From Acanthaster planci (taxonomy: Eukaryota > Echinodermata > Asteroidea > Valvatida > Acanthasteridae): a stretch of 30,989 nucleotides of DNA. Both the position numbers and the translations under genes were made by a program. The stretch is taken from NCBI RefSeq assembly GCF_001949145.1, contig NW_019091558.1:21147-52135 (forward strand). The letters are read 5' to 3'. Below, piece after piece: positions 30,325-30,989 of this stretch. How positions within the stretch are numbered: position 1 is the stretch's first letter; each line of letters begins with the position of its first letter. Under the pieces are notes generated by a model. The model was not told the origin of the DNA. It saw only the letters and a program-made list of their open reading frames with translations, and ran no database searches.

Positions 30325-30720
30325 GGAATGTTTTAAATCCATGTCATATTGATGCATGTCACATGACTTCTCATATAATGATACCACCAACAGAAGAAAT
30401 CAATTTCCATCTGGAACCCTTCCCTTTCTACTTTTCAACCCAATGGGATGTGTGCTTTACAAGATATAATGCTTGCAAGAGTACCCCCTTAATGTCACGT
30501 GACTTGTCACCCGATGACATGAGAATCATGAGGTCAATCTGGGCCTAAAACCCTTCCCCTTCGAGCTATACACAAAGTTTCAACCTAATTGGACATAAAC
30601 TTTACGAGATATAGCACTTTAAAGAGTGCCCCTTTAATGTCACATGACATGTCACTGGATGAAGTCAGAATCACATCACATGAATTCTAAAAACATGTAC
30701 AAAACCTAATAAGAGAGGGA
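30325..30720 (-). repeat. CATCA/TGACA tandem repeat family, inverted orientation
   Basis: Reverse-complement matches to 1880-2960 appear as CCCTTTAATGTCACATGAC, TTTAAAGAGTGCCCC, GATATAGCAC, GTTTCAACCTAATTGG and TCATGTCACTTGT-like words; about three units of roughly 130 bases (landmarks near 30350, 30490 and 30640). The end near 30690 (ACATGTACAAAACCT) also matches the 28110/28510 blocks in reverse, tying the two repeat families together. No coding content. Confidence 0.75.
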
Positions 30721-30989
30721 AAAATCAAATATTCAAAATTTCTACATTAAAATCATGACATCTTGCGAATATCCTTGACCAGGCTTGTCTTCTCAATAAC
30801 GGCACACACCTTAACACATGCCTCTGTACCTGTATTTTTTAAAATAAAATTCAAGTTTTGATTCTATATCATTAGAAAACCTTGGGCATATCTGTAACTA
30901 GATGTCAAGAATACCACCTGGCACAAAAATCGTTCGGCTAAAAAAAATCATTCTGCTCTGTCAATTTCCTGTGCAAGAAAGATATGATT

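Noticed and set aside
1-30989. CRISPR arrays, bacterial operons, rRNA or tRNA genes
   Set aside because: No regular short repeats with unique spacers, no ribosome-binding sites with long frames, and no cloverleaf with A and B boxes was seen; the window is eukaryotic.

Overview
This window looks like non-coding animal nuclear DNA. I see no bacterial gene organisation, no operons and no long open reading frames. It does contain spliced-looking exons, four non-LTR retrotransposon/DIRS-type protein relics, piggyBac- and hAT-type terminal repeats, palindromic MITEs and AT-rich spacers. This repertoire (DIRS-type retroelements, LINEs, TTAA-inserting elements) is typical of marine invertebrate deuterostomes, cnidarians and lophotrochozoans. 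I cannot name the species.

Host gene. Two convincing plus-strand exons (3265-3334 and 25961-26107) have AG/GT borders and join in phase 0. The first reads like the C-terminal helix of a PH domain (ERDEWFKAI). If the two are consecutive, the intron is about 22.6 kb and holds most of the transposon wreckage. A third open stretch (29681-29905) ends in TAA, is followed 18 bases later by AATAAA, and could be the terminal exon.

Layout. 1-580: a piggyBac-type transposase N-terminus (minus strand), cut at a TTAA by the end of another TTAA element. 1880-2960: a CATCATCAGGTGAC-rich degenerate tandem repeat, itself interrupted by a 415-bp TTAA element. 3265-3334: exon. 3870-4137: broken BED-type zinc finger. 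7610-10860: minus-strand LINE with a 579-bp TTAA element inside it. 12095-13300: second minus-strand LINE. 13621-14460: broken tyrosine recombinase. 16569-17432: DNA element with inverted ends. 17585-19480: ~115-bp minisatellite carrying a palindromic hAT-type MITE with a perfect 8-bp target duplication. 20940-21900: decayed gag-like ORF of a DIRS-type element. 24692-25110: DIRS-type RNase H relic. 25961-26107: exon. 26560-27280: 3' end of a third LINE. 27285-29432: two TTAA-element copies inside a large inverted duplication. 29452-29588: small palindromic MITE. 29681-29905: candidate last exon. 30325-30720: the CATCA repeat again, in the opposite orientation.

Nothing here amounts to a demonstrable new biological system. 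The value lies in the nested insertion history, which can be read directly: target duplications, paralogous empty sites and a reading frame that becomes continuous when an inserted element is ignored. A four-member family or superfamily of TTAA elements shares CCACTTCNTGCCGGGG-like ends. An apparently unnamed host gene also deserves identification.
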